A stretch of 60,043 nucleotides of DNA from Oscillospiraceae bacterium (lineage in GTDB: Bacteria; Bacillota; Clostridia; Oscillospirales; CAG-272). Below the pieces are notes generated by a model. It had not been told where the DNA came from and did not search any database. It saw only the letters and a program-made list of their open reading frames with translations. The position numbers were made by a program, and so were the translations under genes. Positions 59,210 through 60,043 of the stretch are shown here, piece after piece. Each line of letters opens with the position of its first letter. The first letter of the stretch is position 1. The DNA lies in assembly GCA_015064255.1 (NCBI GenBank), contig SVSP01000003.1, forward strand, positions 1 to 60,043, in the 5' to 3' direction.

Positions 59210-60043
59210 ATGAACGAAAAAGACAAGATAATTTCAGTATTCTCTCTCGTTTTAGAAAACGGTTGTCTGAAAAAAACGGTATTCAGCAAAGCCACAGACA
59301 AAAACATCGTCCGCGCAGTAGCACGTATCTTTGCAAAAAAGAACGGCGAAAGCTTTGTTCAGCTCGAAACATTTACCTCGGACAACAAGGCACGTCACAA
59401 AAATCTCTCGCTCAGCGAAGCTCCCGAATATCTCGCCGAGCTCTCGCTTTCGCAGTTTTTGCAGACTAATATCGTATGCGCAAAGGGCGAATGCGAAATA
59501 AAAATCTCCAAAAAAGGGAAAATCTTTATCTCTGACCGAATAGTATATTCGGACAAGGCAGAGCTGTCCGGTCACAACCGTGAAAAGAATTACATTCTCG
59601 ACAAGGCACCATTCCTTGAATTTCTCGGAATTTGCAATCAAAACGGCAAGATAATCGACAAAAAACAGTCAAAATTCAGACAGATAAACCGTTTTGTCGA
59701 GCTTCTTGACGACGTATACGACAGCCTTCCGAGTGACAAAGAGCTTCTTGTATGCGATCTTTGCTGCGGAAAAAGCTATCTCACATTCGCTGTATATTAC
59801 TATCTGACCGAGATCAAAAAACGCAAGATAAAAATGTACGGTGTTGATCTGAAGCGCGACGTTATTGAATATTGTTCGGACGTTACAAAGAATCTCGGCT
59901 ACACAGATCTTGAATTTATCTGCGATGACATTTCAAACTTTGACCGCGGCACTCCCGACCTTGTTATCTCGCTCCACGCCTGCGATATTGCGACCGACAT
60001 CGTTCTCGGATATGCAATAAATCACGGTGCAAAAGTCATTCTT
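59210..60043 (+). CDS. SAM-dependent methyltransferase, 3' end cut by the window
   Basis: The frame is open from ATG 59210 (after AAAGGA) to the window edge, 278 codons. The N-terminal 160 residues are a helix-rich region. Then comes a class I methyltransferase core: LLVCDLCCGKSYLTF (SAM loop), MYGVDLKRDV and DLVISLHACD, matching Methyltransf_32-type proteins. Divergent from rsgA. The target is unknown. Confidence 0.8.
   Translation, partial: MNEKDKIISVFSLVLENGCLKKTVFSKATDKNIVRAVARIFAKKNGESFVQLETFTSDNKARHKNLSLSEAPEYLAELSLSQFLQTNIVCAKGECEIKISKKGKIFISDRIVYSDKAELSGHNREKNYILDKAPFLEFLGICNQNGKIIDKKQSKFRQINRFVELLDDVYDSLPSDKELLVCDLCCGKSYLTFAVYYYLTEIKKRKIKMYGVDLKRDVIEYCSDVTKNLGYTDLEFICDDISNFDRGTPDLVISLHACDIATDIVLGYAINHGAKVIL

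Overview
The window looks like a chromosomal stretch from an uncultured, spore-forming member of the Clostridia, probably a gut anaerobe. The evidence is sporulation genes (spoVAC, spoVAD, spoVAE, spoVM), Firmicutes-type clusters (yicC-remA-rpoZ-priA-def-fmt-rsmB; pepP-efp; rsgA-spoVM), a T-box leader, consensus sigma-A promoters with 17-nt spacers, AAGGAG-type ribosome binding sites and moderate GC content. Genus cannot be settled from the sequence alone.

Layout. 1-2.6 kb: end of a GNAT acetyltransferase, tadA, and a G5-M23 cell-wall peptidase. 2.6-3.0 kb: tRNA-Leu(UAA) with a duplicated 3' end inside a block of hairpins. 3-10.3 kb: a trigger-factor-like lipoprotein, GH42 beta-galactosidase, GNAT, a DUF2974 (Mbeg1-like) hydrolase, an ATP-grasp protein and an aldo/keto reductase with ferredoxin-type clusters. 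10.4-14.1 kb: an ECF sigma factor with a probable anti-sigma partner, a uridine-kinase-like protein and a membrane protein. 14.2-20 kb: an asparagine-type T-box leader, a convergent RNHCP gene, a CotH-family surface protein, asnS and an aspartate aminotransferase. 20-27.5 kb: mnmG, yhcH-like, a sugar nucleotidyltransferase, rnhA, a VanY-type carboxypeptidase, hpf and a split ThrE-type exporter. 27.7-35.4 kb: yicC, remA, rpoZ, priA, def, fmt, rsmB and a YugP-type protease; gmk and coaBC, usual in this cluster, are absent. 35.4-36.9 kb: an accessory patch of palindromic repeats, small AT-rich genes and a gene fragment. 36.9-40.9 kb: SDR, spoVAE-spoVAD, a FliB-like methylase and a histidine phosphatase. 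40.9-48.5 kb: a GDPD-PHP fusion, a metallophosphoesterase, GH127 and a glycyl radical enzyme with a divergent AraC regulator. 48.5-60 kb: spoVAC, yqeG, an endonuclease-IV-like protein, pepP, efp, a CD1247-type zinc-ribbon protein, mtaB, alr, a Gfo/Idh/MocA oxidoreductase, trpS, DUF1294, spoVM, rsgA and the start of a methyltransferase.

How the genes relate. Much of the window is housekeeping: translation (asnS, trpS, efp, def, fmt, rpoZ, tRNA and rRNA modification), cell wall (alr, M23, VanY) and sporulation. Three carbohydrate-related islands (GH42; GH127 beside a glycyl radical enzyme and AraC; Gfo/Idh/MocA) suggest plant- or host-glycan use. The most notable points are a T-box cut off from asnS by a convergent gene and a CotH gene, a glycyl radical enzyme with no activase in view, a GDPD-PHP fusion, a 24-residue spoVM gene, a split spoVA locus, and a dispersed hairpin repeat whose stem shows a compensatory base-pair swap.
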